A DNA stretch of 64,000 nucleotides from Amycolatopsis jejuensis (GCF_000717335.1 NZ_JNYZ01000042.1:1-64000), one strand, 5' to 3'; counted from the stretch's first letter, positions 8,067 through 19,315 are shown. Numbers and translations: made by a program. The notes: a model not told the origin generated them from the letters alone.

Positions 8067-8669
8067 ATGCGCGTCCACACGAGGCACACGCCCGGATTCG
8101 GCGTCGCCCGCGTCATGCTGGCGCCGGGTGAGGCCGTGCAATCCGCCGCGGAGACGTTACTGGCGAGCAGCTTCGGCGTCGCCGAATCGAACCCGCGCAA
8201 GAACGGCCGGGCAGTCTTCACCGCGCCAGCCGAGGGCGGCTGGGTGGACCTGGCCCCGCTCGGGCCCGGCGACGTGTACCCGCTCGAGCTCACCGGGTCC
8301 ACCGGCTGGTCGGTGCACCGCGAGGCAGTACTTGCCCGGCCGACCACGGTGCGGCTCGACCAGACCTGGGCGCCACTGCAGCAACTCTTCGGCGCCGACT
8401 CCGGATTTCTCGAGCACTACAGCGGGACCGGCCCGCTCGTGCTGGCCGCCCCCGGTCCGGTCGATTCGTTCGAACTTTCCCGCGGCGAGCTGGTGACCGT
8501 GCGGCCGGACTACGTATTGGCTTATCCGGACACCTTGCAATGCCGGCTGCGTGCAGTGGATCCGAGCGGCCCGCAGTCGTTGCGCACCGGCGAAGGTCTG
8601 GTCCTCGATTTCGCCGGACCGGGCACGGTGCTCGTACAGACGCGCAACCGGCGGGTTTCCCGGGGGTGA
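8067..8669 (+). CDS. AIM24 family protein
   Basis: 200-residue AIM24-family protein (beta-barrel fold related to TRAP-like/tryptophan-RNA binding folds; bacterial role unknown). The start MRVHTRHTPGFGVARVMLAPGE and the central GGWVDLAPLGPGDVYPLEL match the family. No signal peptide or membrane helix. ATG 8067 lacks its own ribosome site and lies one base after the stop of a short upstream frame with a strong site, suggesting coupled translation. Confidence 0.75.
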   Translation: MRVHTRHTPGFGVARVMLAPGEAVQSAAETLLASSFGVAESNPRKNGRAVFTAPAEGGWVDLAPLGPGDVYPLELTGSTGWSVHREAVLARPTTVRLDQTWAPLQQLFGADSGFLEHYSGTGPLVLAAPGPVDSFELSRGELVTVRPDYVLAYPDTLQCRLRAVDPSGPQSLRTGEGLVLDFAGPGTVLVQTRNRRVSRG

Positions 8670-8688
8670 GAATCCGCCGATTCCCCCA

Positions 8689-8716
8689 TTGCCGGGAGCG
8701 CTGATTCCGGTAGCGT
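8689..8716 (+). promoter_or_regulatory. Probable sigma-A-type promoter of the cold shock gene
   Basis: TTGCCG at 8689-8694 and TAGCGT at 8711-8716, separated by 16 bases, match the housekeeping -35 and -10 pattern. This would give a transcript with a leader of about 50 bases before the GTG at 8772, and an AGGGAGG ribosome site at 8761-8767. Confidence 0.45.
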
Positions 8717-8771
8717 GAACTGCACTTCCGCACGCTGAAGGACAGCGGATCCTTGTCCCCAGGGAGGCGCC

Positions 8772-8978
8772 GTGGCAGTCGGCACCGTCAAGTGGTTCAA
8801 CTCGGAAAAGGGCTACGGGTTCATCGAATCCACCGAAGGTCCGGACGTTTTCGTCCATTATTCGGCAATACAGGCCGACGGATTCCGCACGCTCGACGAA
8901 GGCGACCGCGTGGAGTTCGAGGTCCAGTCCGGCCGCGACGGCCGAAGCCAGGCCGCGGACGTCCGCAAGGTCTCCTGA
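8772..8978 (+). CDS. csp: Cold shock domain protein
   Basis: 68-residue single cold-shock domain RNA/DNA chaperone. RNP1 (KGYGFIE) and RNP2 (VFVHYS) are present, with the family N-terminus [20 protein letters not shown] start with ribosome site AGGGAGG. Stands alone between the AIM24 gene and the protein kinase gene; a promoter is visible about 60 bases upstream. Confidence 0.95.
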   Translation: MAVGTVKWFNSEKGYGFIESTEGPDVFVHYSAIQADGFRTLDEGDRVEFEVQSGRDGRSQAADVRKVS

Positions 8979-9046
8979 GGCAGCCCCGCCGACCGGTTGG
9001 GCGAACCGCCAGTGGGAGCGGATACCGGCGCGTTAAGCTGCGCTGC

Positions 9047-10780
9047 GTGACAGGCGACGTGTCGGGGGACCTCACCGGTCGCCGGCTGGGCAATTACCGC
9101 ATCGACTCGGTGCTCGGCAAGGGCGGCATGAGCGTGACCTACCAGGCCACGGACGTGCGGCTCGGCCGGAAGGTGGCACTGAAGGTCATCGGTGACCACC
9201 TCGGCGCGGACGCCGAGTTCCGCGAGCGCTTCGTCGACGAGGCCCGCAACACCTCCGCGATCGACCACGCCAACGTCGTGCCGCTGTACGACTTCGGCGA
9301 ACTCGACGGCATGCTGTACATCGCCATGCGCATGGTCGACGGCGGCGACCTGGCCGGCCTGATCTCGTCGGGCCCGATGAGCCCCGCGCGGGCACTCACT
9401 CTGCTGGACCAGGTCGCGGACGCTCTCGACACCCTGCACAACCACGGCCTCGTGCACCTGGACGTCAAACCGGCGAACGTGCTCGTCACGAGCCGCGAAA
9501 CGTCCCGCGAGCACGTTTATGTCGCCGACTTCGGCCTCACCCGCCGCGGCGCAACCGGCCACCGCACCCGCGGCGGCGATTTCCTGGGCTCACCCACGTA
9601 CGCCGCACCCGAGCATCTGCGCGGCGAACCCCTCGACGGCCGTACTGATCAATACGCGCTCACGTGCGTGCTTTTCGCCTGCCTGACCGGAAACCCGCCC
9701 TTCCGCGGTGACGTTCCCGCGGTGATCAAGGGCCACCTCGGCGGCGAGCCGCCGTCGGTGTCGAAGGTGGTCGCCCTGCCGTCCGCGGTGGATGAGGTGA
9801 TCCGCAAGGGGATGGCGAAGGCTCCGGCTGACCGGTATGGCAGCTGCGTGGCGATGATCGCGGCGGCGCGGGTGGCGTTGGGAGCGATGGCAACTTCGGA
9901 CACTCCGCCTGGGGCGGCCGGTGCTGCGGAGGGTGGCTCTGACGGCACTGTTGCGTTGGGTGCGGTCGGTGCGGCCAATGGCACTGGGGCCAACGGGCAA
10001 GGCGCTCCCGGAGGGTGGGGCGGGCCGCCGTCCGGACAGCCCGGCGGTGCCGGGCCGCAGCCCGGCAGCCAAGGCGGATACGGCGTCCAGGGTGGTTACG
10101 GCAACCCCGCCGGATTCGGGAACCAGCCCACGCTCGGTTATGCAGCACAGCCCGGCCAGCCCGGTCAGCAGAGCTATCCCGGCTACCCGGGCCAGGCGCC
10201 CGGCGGCCCGCCACCCGGCTATGGCTACCCGGCGCCGCCCGGGCAACCCGGCGCGCAGGGCCACCCCGGCCAACCGGCTCAGCCCGGCCACCCCGCTCAG
10301 CCGCTCCAGCCCGGCCAACCACCCCAGCCCGGCCACCCCGGTCAGTCACTCCAGCCCGGCCAGTCACCTCAACCACCCCAGCCCGGTCACCCCGGAGCCC
10401 AAGCCCACCCCGGCCAGCAACCTCCTCAGGGTCCCCCACCCGGGTACTCCGGCTACCCGAACCAGTCCGCCTACCCCGCCACCCAGCAGGCCTTCGCCGA
10501 CCCCATGCGGGTCCGCCCTCCGTCGCCGGTCGGGGGTGGCGGGGCGTTTCAAGCGCAGCCGAAGGGCGGCGGCCTGAAGTGGCTGTGGATCGTGCTGGGG
10601 GTGCTCGTGCTGGCGGGACTCGTCGTCGGCGGGATCTTCCTCTTCTCCGGGAACGACAGCGGCGGGACCACGCCCACCACCTCAGCGCCGAACATCCCGG
10701 TCGGGCCGGGCGGGCCGTCGGGGGGAGCGTCATCGCTGCGGCCGCCGCCCTCGTCGATCCCGATTCAGCCCAGCCGCTGA
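9047..10780 (+). CDS. Membrane-anchored Ser/Thr protein kinase (PknB-like), non-RD
   Basis: 577 residues: Hanks-type kinase domain at about 17-280, then a long Gly/Pro/Gln-rich cytoplasmic linker (many PGQP and QPGHP units), one membrane helix at about 511-531 ([20 protein letters not shown]), and a short Ser/Pro-rich extracellular tail without PASTA domains. Glycine loop GKGGMS, VALK lysine, ADFGLTR, and APEHL are present. The catalytic loop reads HLDVKPANV, with Leu in place of the Arg of HRD, so activation-loop control is probably of the non-RD type. GTG 9047 is chosen; GTG 9059 is an alternative. The target is unknown; the tail carries no recognised sensor domain. Confidence 0.9.
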   Translation: MTGDVSGDLTGRRLGNYRIDSVLGKGGMSVTYQATDVRLGRKVALKVIGDHLGADAEFRERFVDEARNTSAIDHANVVPLYDFGELDGMLYIAMRMVDGGDLAGLISSGPMSPARALTLLDQVADALDTLHNHGLVHLDVKPANVLVTSRETSREHVYVADFGLTRRGATGHRTRGGDFLGSPTYAAPEHLRGEPLDGRTDQYALTCVLFACLTGNPPFRGDVPAVIKGHLGGEPPSVSKVVALPSAVDEVIRKGMAKAPADRYGSCVAMIAAARVALGAMATSDTPPGAAGAAEGGSDGTVALGAVGAANGTGANGQGAPGGWGGPPSGQPGGAGPQPGSQGGYGVQGGYGNPAGFGNQPTLGYAAQPGQPGQQSYPGYPGQAPGGPPPGYGYPAPPGQPGAQGHPGQPAQPGHPAQPLQPGQPPQPGHPGQSLQPGQSPQPPQPGHPGAQAHPGQQPPQGPPPGYSGYPNQSAYPATQQAFADPMRVRPPSPVGGGGAFQAQPKGGGLKWLWIVLGVLVLAGLVVGGIFLFSGNDSGGTTPTTSAPNIPVGPGGPSGGASSLRPPPSSIPIQPSR

Positions 10781-10804
10781 CCCGCTCACGCTGACCTGGG
10801 CTTC

Positions 10805-10830
10805 TTGCACTCGACCCCGGAGAGTGCTAA
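10805..10830 (+). promoter_or_regulatory. CIRCE operator 1 (HrcA) upstream of groEL2
   Basis: TTGCACTC, nine-base spacer, GAGTGCTAA: near-consensus CIRCE (TTAGCACTC-N9-GAGTGCTAA). HrcA represses chaperonin genes through this element in many actinobacteria. Confidence 0.85.
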
Positions 10831-10838
10831 ACACGGCA

Positions 10839-10865
10839 TTGGCACTCGACGCCGTCGAGTGCCAG
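10839..10865 (+). promoter_or_regulatory. CIRCE operator 2 (HrcA) upstream of groEL2
   Basis: TTGGCACTC, nine-base spacer GACGCCGTC, GAGTGCCAG. The spacer is itself nearly self-complementary, so the whole site is a long palindrome. It begins nine bases after CIRCE 1 and about 160 bases before the groEL start, leaving a long leader. Confidence 0.8.
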
Positions 10866-10996
10866 GCGAGCGGTCACCGACCGCCCGCCTCAAGGTCGGG
10901 ACGGTGAGGCTGGCCAGCGGTCAGTCGTCCGTCGCGGGCACCGAGCCTGGCCGAGGACGTGTCCTGCTGCCGCCGTCTGCAAAGCCGCGGCGGTAG

Positions 10997-12652
<1,656 letters not shown>

Positions 12653-12669
12653 GTCCGGCTGCACTACCC

Positions 12670-12709
12670 GGCGAAGCCCGGTTCACCTTGCGGTGGGCCG
12701 GGCTTCGCC
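12670..12709. terminator. Bidirectional hairpin between groEL2 and the PspC gene
   Basis: Perfect 12-base stem, GGCGAAGCCCGG (12670-12681) and CCGGGCTTCGCC (12698-12709), with a 16-base loop, located between two convergent genes. No T-run, as is common for high-GC actinobacterial terminators. Confidence 0.8.
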
Positions 12710-12719
12710 CGTTTCCGCG

Positions 12720-12947
12720 TCACGCCTCGGGCGTCAGGATGGCGGCCGCGACGTAAACCGGGATCATCACCCCGGCCGAAAACACGGTGGCGGCAACCAC
12801 GGCGATGCGTACCATCGACGGGTCGACGTTGAGGTATTCGGCCCAGCCGCCGCACACGCCGGTGAGCATGCGGTCAGTACGGCTGCGGAAGATCTTCTTG
12901 GCCGGGGTGGTCTGAGTGGCCTGCGGGGTCTGCACGTTTTCGGTCAT
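12720..12947 (-). CDS. PspC domain protein
   Basis: 75 residues with the PspC core: FRSRTDRMLTGVCGGWAEYL followed by NVDPSMVRIAVVAATVFSAG and a second hydrophobic stretch. The family binds membranes and participates in phage-shock-type envelope stress control; here it is a single small gene without PspA. ATG 12947. Convergent with groEL2. Confidence 0.88.
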   Translation of the reverse strand: MTENVQTPQATQTTPAKKIFRSRTDRMLTGVCGGWAEYLNVDPSMVRIAVVAATVFSAGVMIPVYVAAAILTPEA

Positions 12948-13020
12948 GGCATGAATACTCCGCTGTGCGCGGCGCGCACACATCGGGGAAGGCCCCGGAG
13001 ATGTGACCCTGAGTTGTCCC

Positions 13021-13959
13021 CTATCCGCTGATGGCGCGGACCCGATCGAAGCGGTCCAGCCACGCGGCGGCGATGGCGGGAGCTGCCGCGAATTCCGGGT
13101 ACGCGTCGGGTTCCGGGGCCTGCGGCAGCACCGGCAGGTAACCGTCCACAGGGGACAGTGTGGTGGTGCAGACATCGCCGCGCAGCAACGACATCGTGCC
13201 GAGACCGCAGGCGAAGTCCAGCTCGGGAAGGGCTCCGGCGAGCGCCAATCCGGCGGCCAGCCCGACGCTCGTCTCCACGGCTGACGACACCACGCACGGC
13301 AACCCGCACGCCTCCGCGACCTCCAGCGCGCGCCGCACTCCGCCCAGCGGTGCGACCTTGAGCACGGCGATGTCGGCGGCTCCGGCGACGGCGACCTTGA
13401 GCGGGTCTTCGGCGCGGCGGATCGACTCGTCGGCGGCGATTCGCACGGAAACCCGGCGCCGGACGGCGGCGAGGTCGTCGATCGTCGGACACGGTTGTTC
13501 GGCGTACTCCAGGCCACCGGCGGCGCGGTCCAGTTCGCGCAGGGCTTTGACGGCGGTATTGACGTCCCAGGCCGCGTTGGCGTCCACGCGGATTGCGCCG
13601 GAGGGACCCAGCGCGTCGCGCACCGCTTCGACGCGCGCGCAGTCCTCGGCGAGCGTCGCGCGTTTGTCGGCAACCTTGACCTTCGCCGTGCGGCAGCCGG
13701 AGGTCCGGACCAGCTCGTACGCGCGTTCCGGCGGCACGATGGGGACCGTCGTGTTGACCTCGATCCGGTCGCGGACCGCGGCAGGCCAGCCCTGCTCACT
13801 CGCTTCAAGCGCGGCGGCGAGCCAGGGCACACTCTCGGTGTCGGAGCAGTCGCCGAACGGGCAGAACTCGCCCCATCCGGCTGGCCCGCGGAGCAGCAAT
13901 CCCTCACGGACGGTGATGCCCCGGAACTGAGTGTGCAGCGGCAGCGCGTAGACCTGCAT
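13021..13959 (-). CDS. menC: o-Succinylbenzoate synthase
   Basis: Enolase-superfamily enzyme dehydrating SHCHC to o-succinylbenzoate in menaquinone synthesis. 312 residues. Catalytic KVKV lysine, metal-binding DANAAW, EQPC and ADES motifs, and the second lysine in VLKVAPLGG are all present. No other men gene is in the window. Start ATG 13959; the AfsR-type regulator diverges from it with only 67 bases between. Confidence 0.93.
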   Translation of the reverse strand: MQVYALPLHTQFRGITVREGLLLRGPAGWGEFCPFGDCSDTESVPWLAAALEASEQGWPAAVRDRIEVNTTVPIVPPERAYELVRTSGCRTAKVKVADKRATLAEDCARVEAVRDALGPSGAIRVDANAAWDVNTAVKALRELDRAAGGLEYAEQPCPTIDDLAAVRRRVSVRIAADESIRRAEDPLKVAVAGAADIAVLKVAPLGGVRRALEVAEACGLPCVVSSAVETSVGLAAGLALAGALPELDFACGLGTMSLLRGDVCTTTLSPVDGYLPVLPQAPEPDAYPEFAAAPAIAAAWLDRFDRVRAISG

Positions 13960-14026
13960 GACCGCCGATCATGCCATTGCCGCGGACGTGGAACCGAGGT
14001 GCCGCGGGCGCCGTCACACCACCACA

Positions 14027-16786
14027 ATGACAGGTGTGGACGGCCTCGACTTCCGGGTGCTCGGCCCGGCCGAGGTGCTTGACGGGGACCAGGTGGTGCC
14101 GCTGGGCGGCAGCCGCCCGCTGATCGTGCTCTCCGGGCTGTTGCTGCGGGCCAACCGGCTCGTGTCGGTGGACGTGCTGAGCCAGTGGCTGTGGGGCGAC
14201 GACCAGCGGCGGTCGAAAGGCGCGTTGCAGACGTACGTGCTGCGGTTGCGCCGGGCGCTTGGCGATGGCGCGTCGATCCGCACCGAGCGCGGCGGGTACC
14301 TGCTGGAAGTCGATGAGAACGCGGTCGACCTCGGCCGGTTCCGGCAGTTCGCGGCCCGCGGGCGCGGCGCGGCCGAGCGCGGGGAGCACCGGCGGGCGGC
14401 GGCGTTGTTCGAGGACGCGCTGGGGCAGTGGCGGGGTCCGGCGCTGCAGAACGTCGAATCGGACGCGCTGCACCGCGACGAAGCCGGCCAGCTCACCGAG
14501 GAGCGCACGCGGGTGCGGGAGTGGTGGGCGGAGACGCTCCTGACCGTCGGCGAGTACGACACCGTTGTACCCGAGCTGGAGCGGCTGACCAGGGAATATC
14601 CGCTGCGGGAGCGGCCGCACGAGCAGCTGATGCACGCGCTGTTCCACGCCGGGCGGCAGGCCGAGGCGCTGGACGTGTACCAGCGGATCAGCGGATTGCT
14701 GGCCGAGGAGCTGGGCCTGGACCCGGGCGCCGGGCTGCAGCGGGTACACCGGCTCGTCCTGGGTGGCGACCATGTCGCGCGGTATCGGACGGCCGTGGAA
14801 CCCCAGGTACCGCATCAGCTTCCGGCGGATCTCGGCGCGTTCGCCGGACGTTCTTTTGACCTCAAAGCGTTGCATGCACTGCTGCCCGAAGCGCTCGACG
14901 ACGGTACGTCCACGCCGATCGCCTCGGTGGAAGGCATGGGCGGACAAGGGAAAACGACGCTGTCCGTCCACTTTGCCCACCAGGTCGCGGACCGGTTCGC
15001 CGGCGGGCAGGTGTTTCTGGACCTGCGCGGGTACGGTCCGGGCGAGCCGGTGTCGCCGCTCGCCGCGCTGGAGACGATGCTCGTGTCCCTCGGCGTGCCG
15101 AGTGACCGGATCCCGCCGGGCCTCGACGAACGCGCGGCGACCTGGCGCACGCACACCACCGGACGGCGGCTGCTTGTCTTGCTGGACAACGCAAACAGCA
15201 CGGAGCAGGTACGGTCGCTGCTGCCCGGTCCGGGGTGTCTGGTGGTGGTGACGAGCCGGTGGCAGCTGCGCGGGCTGGTCGCGACGCACGGTGCGCGGCG
15301 GATCGCACTGTCCGAATTGGACAGTGCGGAGGCGGTGGAGCTGCTCGCGTCGGCAATCGGGGTCGAACGGGTGCAGCAGGATCCGGTTGCGGCAGAACGG
15401 TTTGTGCAATACTGTGGTGGTCTTCCGCTGGCGATCCGGATTCTGGCGGTACGTGCGGCGCAATTCCCTCGGTTGCCATTGGGTGAGTTCGTGACCGCGT
15501 TACCGGCCGAACGGCTGAGCACCTTCGACCTCGGCGACGGCGACGAAACCAACATCCGCGCGGTGTTCTCGTATTCGTACCGCGTGCTGTGCCCGGCGGC
15601 GGCGCGGCTGGTAGGGCTGCTGGCATTGGCGACGGGGCCGGATCTGTCGTTGGCGATGGCAGTTGCGCTGGGTGGCCGCCCGGAGGAGGAGACGCGCGGC
15701 GCGCTCGACACGCTGGTGTCCGCGCACCTGCTCACCCAGCCGAAACCGGGTCGGTACCAGTTCCACGATCTGATCCGGGCGTACGCGGCGGAGCAGGCGG
15801 ACGACGATGCCGAGCGTGCTCGCATGCGGTTGCTCGATTGGTATGTGGTGTCCGCGTGGAATGCCGCGCGGGCGATGCGGCCGCATCAGCTGTTGGATGT
15901 CACCGCGCCTTCGGGCCGTGGCCTGGAGTTTTCGGGTTACCACCCGGCGTTGGCGTGGTTCACGGAGGAACACGGAAACCTGATTGCGGCAGTGCAGTGG
16001 TCGTTCCGTCTTGGCAGACACGAACACTGCTGGCGGCTGGCGTGGTCGCTGTTCACGTATTTCGCCGGCCGCGGACGGGTCGACGAATGGCGGCAGGTTT
16101 ACGAGGTCGCCTTGCGCGCGGCGCGGAATTCCGGTTCACGGATGGGGGAAGCGGCAGTCCTCAATGGACTCGGGGTGATCGAGGGGGTGGCGCGGAGGTA
16201 TTCGTCGGCGCGGCAGTATTTGCAACAGGCGCTGGAGGTACAGCTGGAGCTGGGTTCCCTGCCAGGCGAGGCGCGGGCGCGGTACAACCTGGCGATGACG
16301 GCCCAGGACGTCGACGATTTCCCCGCCGCACACGGCCATGGCTTGCGCGCTTTGGCAATCGCACGGGAGCTGGGGGTGCCGTCCTTCGAGGCCAACGTCC
16401 TGCGCGCCCTTGGCGATTTGTGCACCACCATGGGCGATTACCCACAGGCCCTGTCCCTCGCGGAGGACGCACTGGCCCTGTCCCCATCCGAGGACCCGCT
16501 GGCAGGCCGTTTTTCGTTGATGGCACGGGCCAAGGCCTTGCTGGGCCTGGGCAGGCACGCGGAGGGAATCGAATGCCTGTCGGAAGCGGTGGACATGTTC
16601 TTCGCGATGGATGAGGAGTATGAGGCCGCGGATGCGTTGGCGCAGCTGGGCGCAGCCCATCGACGCCGGGGCCGGACAGCAGCGGCCCGAGATTGCTGGC
16701 TCCGGTCGATCCGGCTGTTGACCACACTGGATCACCCGGACGCGGAGACGGTACGAGCCCAGCTGGCGACCTTGGTGCGGGTTTAG
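14027..16786 (+). CDS. AfsR/SARP-type transcriptional regulator with NB-ARC and TPR regions
   Basis: 919 residues. N-terminal winged-helix OmpR-type DNA-binding domain (about 5-95, FRVLGPAEVL through IRTERGGYLLEV), bacterial transcriptional activator domain (about 100-245), NB-ARC/STAND ATPase with Walker A GMGGQGKTT near residue 310, and C-terminal TPR-like helices (about 700-910). Large SARPs of this layout regulate secondary metabolism in response to phosphorylation or ligand. No biosynthetic cluster is adjacent, so its targets are elsewhere or are the nearby genes. ATG 14027 chosen; an upstream ATG (13958) would overlap menC. GTG 14036 is possible. Confidence 0.9.
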   Translation: MTGVDGLDFRVLGPAEVLDGDQVVPLGGSRPLIVLSGLLLRANRLVSVDVLSQWLWGDDQRRSKGALQTYVLRLRRALGDGASIRTERGGYLLEVDENAVDLGRFRQFAARGRGAAERGEHRRAAALFEDALGQWRGPALQNVESDALHRDEAGQLTEERTRVREWWAETLLTVGEYDTVVPELERLTREYPLRERPHEQLMHALFHAGRQAEALDVYQRISGLLAEELGLDPGAGLQRVHRLVLGGDHVARYRTAVEPQVPHQLPADLGAFAGRSFDLKALHALLPEALDDGTSTPIASVEGMGGQGKTTLSVHFAHQVADRFAGGQVFLDLRGYGPGEPVSPLAALETMLVSLGVPSDRIPPGLDERAATWRTHTTGRRLLVLLDNANSTEQVRSLLPGPGCLVVVTSRWQLRGLVATHGARRIALSELDSAEAVELLASAIGVERVQQDPVAAERFVQYCGGLPLAIRILAVRAAQFPRLPLGEFVTALPAERLSTFDLGDGDETNIRAVFSYSYRVLCPAAARLVGLLALATGPDLSLAMAVALGGRPEEETRGALDTLVSAHLLTQPKPGRYQFHDLIRAYAAEQADDDAERARMRLLDWYVVSAWNAARAMRPHQLLDVTAPSGRGLEFSGYHPALAWFTEEHGNLIAAVQWSFRLGRHEHCWRLAWSLFTYFAGRGRVDEWRQVYEVALRAARNSGSRMGEAAVLNGLGVIEGVARRYSSARQYLQQALEVQLELGSLPGEARARYNLAMTAQDVDDFPAAHGHGLRALAIARELGVPSFEANVLRALGDLCTTMGDYPQALSLAEDALALSPSEDPLAGRFSLMARAKALLGLGRHAEGIECLSEAVDMFFAMDEEYEAADALAQLGAAHRRRGRTAAARDCWLRSIRLLTTLDHPDAETVRAQLATLVRV

Positions 16787-17628
16787 TTTTTGGGGTTCTT
16801 TGGGATTTGGGGCGGGCCTTCGGGGTCGGGGGTGGTCTTGGGCTCGGGGTGGTTCGGTTCCTGGGGTTCGGTTTTGACCTTTGGGTCTGGGTGCTTTGGT
16901 GCCTTGGAGTTCGGTGGCCTTTGGTGCGTTGGTTTCTGGGTATCCGGGGGTGTTCGGGCTGGGTGCTGCGGCGCGTCGGTTTCTGGGGCTGGGTTGGGGC
17001 TTCGGGCTGGGGTGCTGCGGTGCGTCGGTTTTTGAGGCTCGGTTCGGGCTTCGGCTCGGGTGCTTTGATGCGTCGGTTTCTGAGGCTGGGTTCGGGCTGG
17101 GGTGCTGCGGTGCGTCGGCTTCTGGGACTGGGTTGGGGCTTCGGGCTGGGGTGCTGCGGTGCGTCAGTTCTGAGGCTCGGTTCGGGCTTCGGCTCAGGTG
17201 TTTTGGTGCGTCGGTTCCTCGGTGCTCGGCTTGGGTCGTCGGGCCTGGGGCGTGCTGGTTCGCTGGGCCTCAGGATTTTCGGGTTTCCGGGTTGCCGGGT
17301 CGCTGCGGTGCGGTTCGGGTGGTTCGTAGCTGGTCGACGTAAACGGCGGCGGGTGTCGCGGTCGGCGGATGTGGGGCCGTGGCAGACCGCCGGGCGGGTA
17401 CCGGGCGGATGGCAGCTTGATGTGTTGCGACGGGACCTGGTCGGGTCCAACCGCGCAGTGCTGGCTATCTCGTTTGTGCTGGCCGCGCGGTGCCAGGTGT
17501 CTGGCTGTGCATGGCTGCGGAGCGGAGTGCCTGCAGGCTCGGCGGCCCGCGTGCTGACCCCCAGAGACAGCACGCGGACCACCGGCGGCCCGTGTCCGCC
17601 AGCCAACCTCATTGCGCTCACTGTTCGC
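16787..17628. repeat. G/T-rich gene-free region with a 48-base-class minisatellite
   Basis: Between the regulator and the DUF72 gene. Bases 16963-17236 hold about six direct repeats starting GTGCTGCGGTGCGTCGGTTT, with lengths 49, 48, 42, 49, 47 and about 39. Because the lengths are not multiples of three, a coding repeat would shift frame at every unit; open frames across it on both strands look like composition artefacts. Degenerate units extend upstream to about 16800. The plus strand is strikingly richer in G than C. 17340-17628 has no clear gene. Confidence 0.8.
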
Positions 17629-18501
17629 TCACTGTGGAGTGTCCGAGTTGTCCGTTTCCCTGGGAGTGGGTGATGGCAGGCCGAGGAGATCGGCCAGGGC
17701 GCGGGCGTTGTGCGGGGCTTCGGCTTTGACGTCGTTGTCGAAGTAGACGTGTACGTCTCTACGGCCTTCGTCGTGCCAGTCGGTGATTTTCGCTGCCAAG
17801 GCGCGGAGGGCTGCGTCGGAGTAACCGCTGGTGTAGAGCTCTTCGGCGCCGTGCAGGCGGACGTAGCTGAAGTCCGTGGTCTGGTCTTCCCGGTACGGCC
17901 ACCGGCCTGCCGTGTCGGCGGTGACCAGTGCAATGTTGTGTGCGCGGAGGACGTCCAGCGCTTCGCGAGTGGCGAAGCTCGGGTGCCGGACTTCCAGGGC
18001 GTGGCGGACCGGCCGGTCCGGGCCGGGGTCGAGGAAAGGGGCGGACTTCAGTTTGCCGTCGTGTTTTGCACCCAAGGCGGCGGCCTCGCGGGTGTTACGG
18101 GGGAGCTGGTCAAGGAAGGTGGAGACGCGGTCTGGGTCGAAGGTCAGCCTCGGGGGGAGTTGCCAGAGGAACGGACCCAGTTTGTCGCCGAGCGCGAGGA
18201 CGCCGGAGGCATAGAAGTTCGCGAGCGCGGTTTCGACGTCGCGCAACTGCTTGAGGTGCGTGATGAACCGGCCGCCTTTGACGGCGAACAGGAACCCGGC
18301 TGGGACTTCGGCGTGCCAGGCGCGGTAGCGGTCCGGGGGTTGGAGCGAGTAGAACGAACCGTTGATTTCGACCGCGTTGAACTGCCGCGAGAGGTACTCG
18401 AGCTCCCGGCGCTGCGCGAGGCCCTCGGGGTAGAACGCCTTGCGCCACGGTGGATATCGCCACCCGGACGTGCCGACCCTGATCTCGCCGATCCCGCTCA
18501 C
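17629..18501 (-). CDS. DUF72 family protein
   Basis: 290 residues, DUF72 TIM-barrel family (YecE-like). Typical features: IRVGTSGWRYPPW at the start, FNAVEINGSFYSLQ, FLFAVKGGRFITH, LGPFLWQLPP, and a C-terminal VYFDND. Function unestablished. GTG 18501 gives the canonical start; an upstream extension to 18624 is Arg-rich and unsupported. Flanked on both sides by minisatellites. Confidence 0.9.
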   Translation of the reverse strand: MSGIGEIRVGTSGWRYPPWRKAFYPEGLAQRRELEYLSRQFNAVEINGSFYSLQPPDRYRAWHAEVPAGFLFAVKGGRFITHLKQLRDVETALANFYASGVLALGDKLGPFLWQLPPRLTFDPDRVSTFLDQLPRNTREAAALGAKHDGKLKSAPFLDPGPDRPVRHALEVRHPSFATREALDVLRAHNIALVTADTAGRWPYREDQTTDFSYVRLHGAEELYTSGYSDAALRALAAKITDWHDEGRRDVHVYFDNDVKAEAPHNARALADLLGLPSPTPRETDNSDTPQ

Positions 18502-19315
18502 CACCTTCCCGCGCCGAGTGTTCCCCCGCGGACGGTTGCGGTAAACCCGCCCGCGAAGGCGCTTCCCGGACACCCGAACCGAAAATCGGGACAGATGTCC
18601 TGACCGGAGGGACGGTGGTCTCATGTCGCCGGCTCCGGTGTCCGATCGTCGCTACCCGGCGCCGGTCGGGAGGCGTGCATGGGTGTGGCCGTGCCCGGGA
18701 GATCTGGCGGGCCCGACTGCACGGTCCGCGGGCTGGGAGTGGCGGCTGTCGTCTGGAGCCCGGGCACGGTCCGCCGAAGGCAAGCACTGCCGACCGGCAG
18801 GGAAGCCGGTGCGGCCTGGGTGCTGGCGAATGGCGGGGGTGACGGTGCGGTCTGGTGAGGGTGGGTAGTGGCGACTGGCGGGGAAGCCGGTGCGGACTGG
18901 GTGGTGGCGACTGGCGGGGGTGATGGTGCGGTCTGGTGAGGGTGGGTGGTGGCGACTGGCGGGGAAGCCGGTGCGGACTGGGTGCTGGAGACCGGTAGCC
19001 GTGACGGTGCGGTCTGGTGAGGGTGCGTGGTGGCGACCGGCAGGGGAGACCGTGCGGCCTGCCGACGGTGTGCGTTGGTGGTTGTGGGTGAAGGTGGCGC
19101 GGTCTGGTGAAGGCGGATGGCGGCGGTCGTCGGCGGAGGTGGCGCAACTTGCGAGAGATGGACGGGTGTCGCGACAGGTGGCGTGGTCTCCTGAGGGCGA
19201 ATGGTGGTCGTCGTCTGGGGAAGTGGTGTGGGTTCCCGGAAGTGGGTGGCGGCGATCGGTGAGGGGACCCGCGCGCGGATGGCGGCGGGGTGGAGTCCGG
19301 GTTGGGGTGGCGCGG
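18502..19315. repeat. Gene-free region with an 81-base tandem repeat
   Basis: Four tandem units start at 18790, 18871, 18952 and 19033, an exact 81-base period, each containing GGGAAGCCGGTGCGGACTGG and GGTGCGGTCTGGTGAGG or close variants; degenerate units continue to about 19200. The period equals 27 codons, so an encoded repeat protein is formally possible on either strand (His/Thr/Pro-rich on minus, Trp/Arg/Gly-rich on plus), but no start with a ribosome site, no signal peptide and no family supports one. The plus strand is G-rich. Confidence 0.8.

Noticed and set aside
13958..14026. Upstream start for the AfsR-type regulator
   Set aside because: Would overlap the menC start and add 23 residues with no family similarity; ATG 14027 precedes the conserved N-terminus.
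16161..17933. Minus-strand 590-codon frame with EPKPEPSL-type repeats
   Set aside because: Overlaps the C-terminus of the AfsR-type regulator and the DUF72 gene, and reads through a minisatellite whose units are not multiples of three; no start signal or family.
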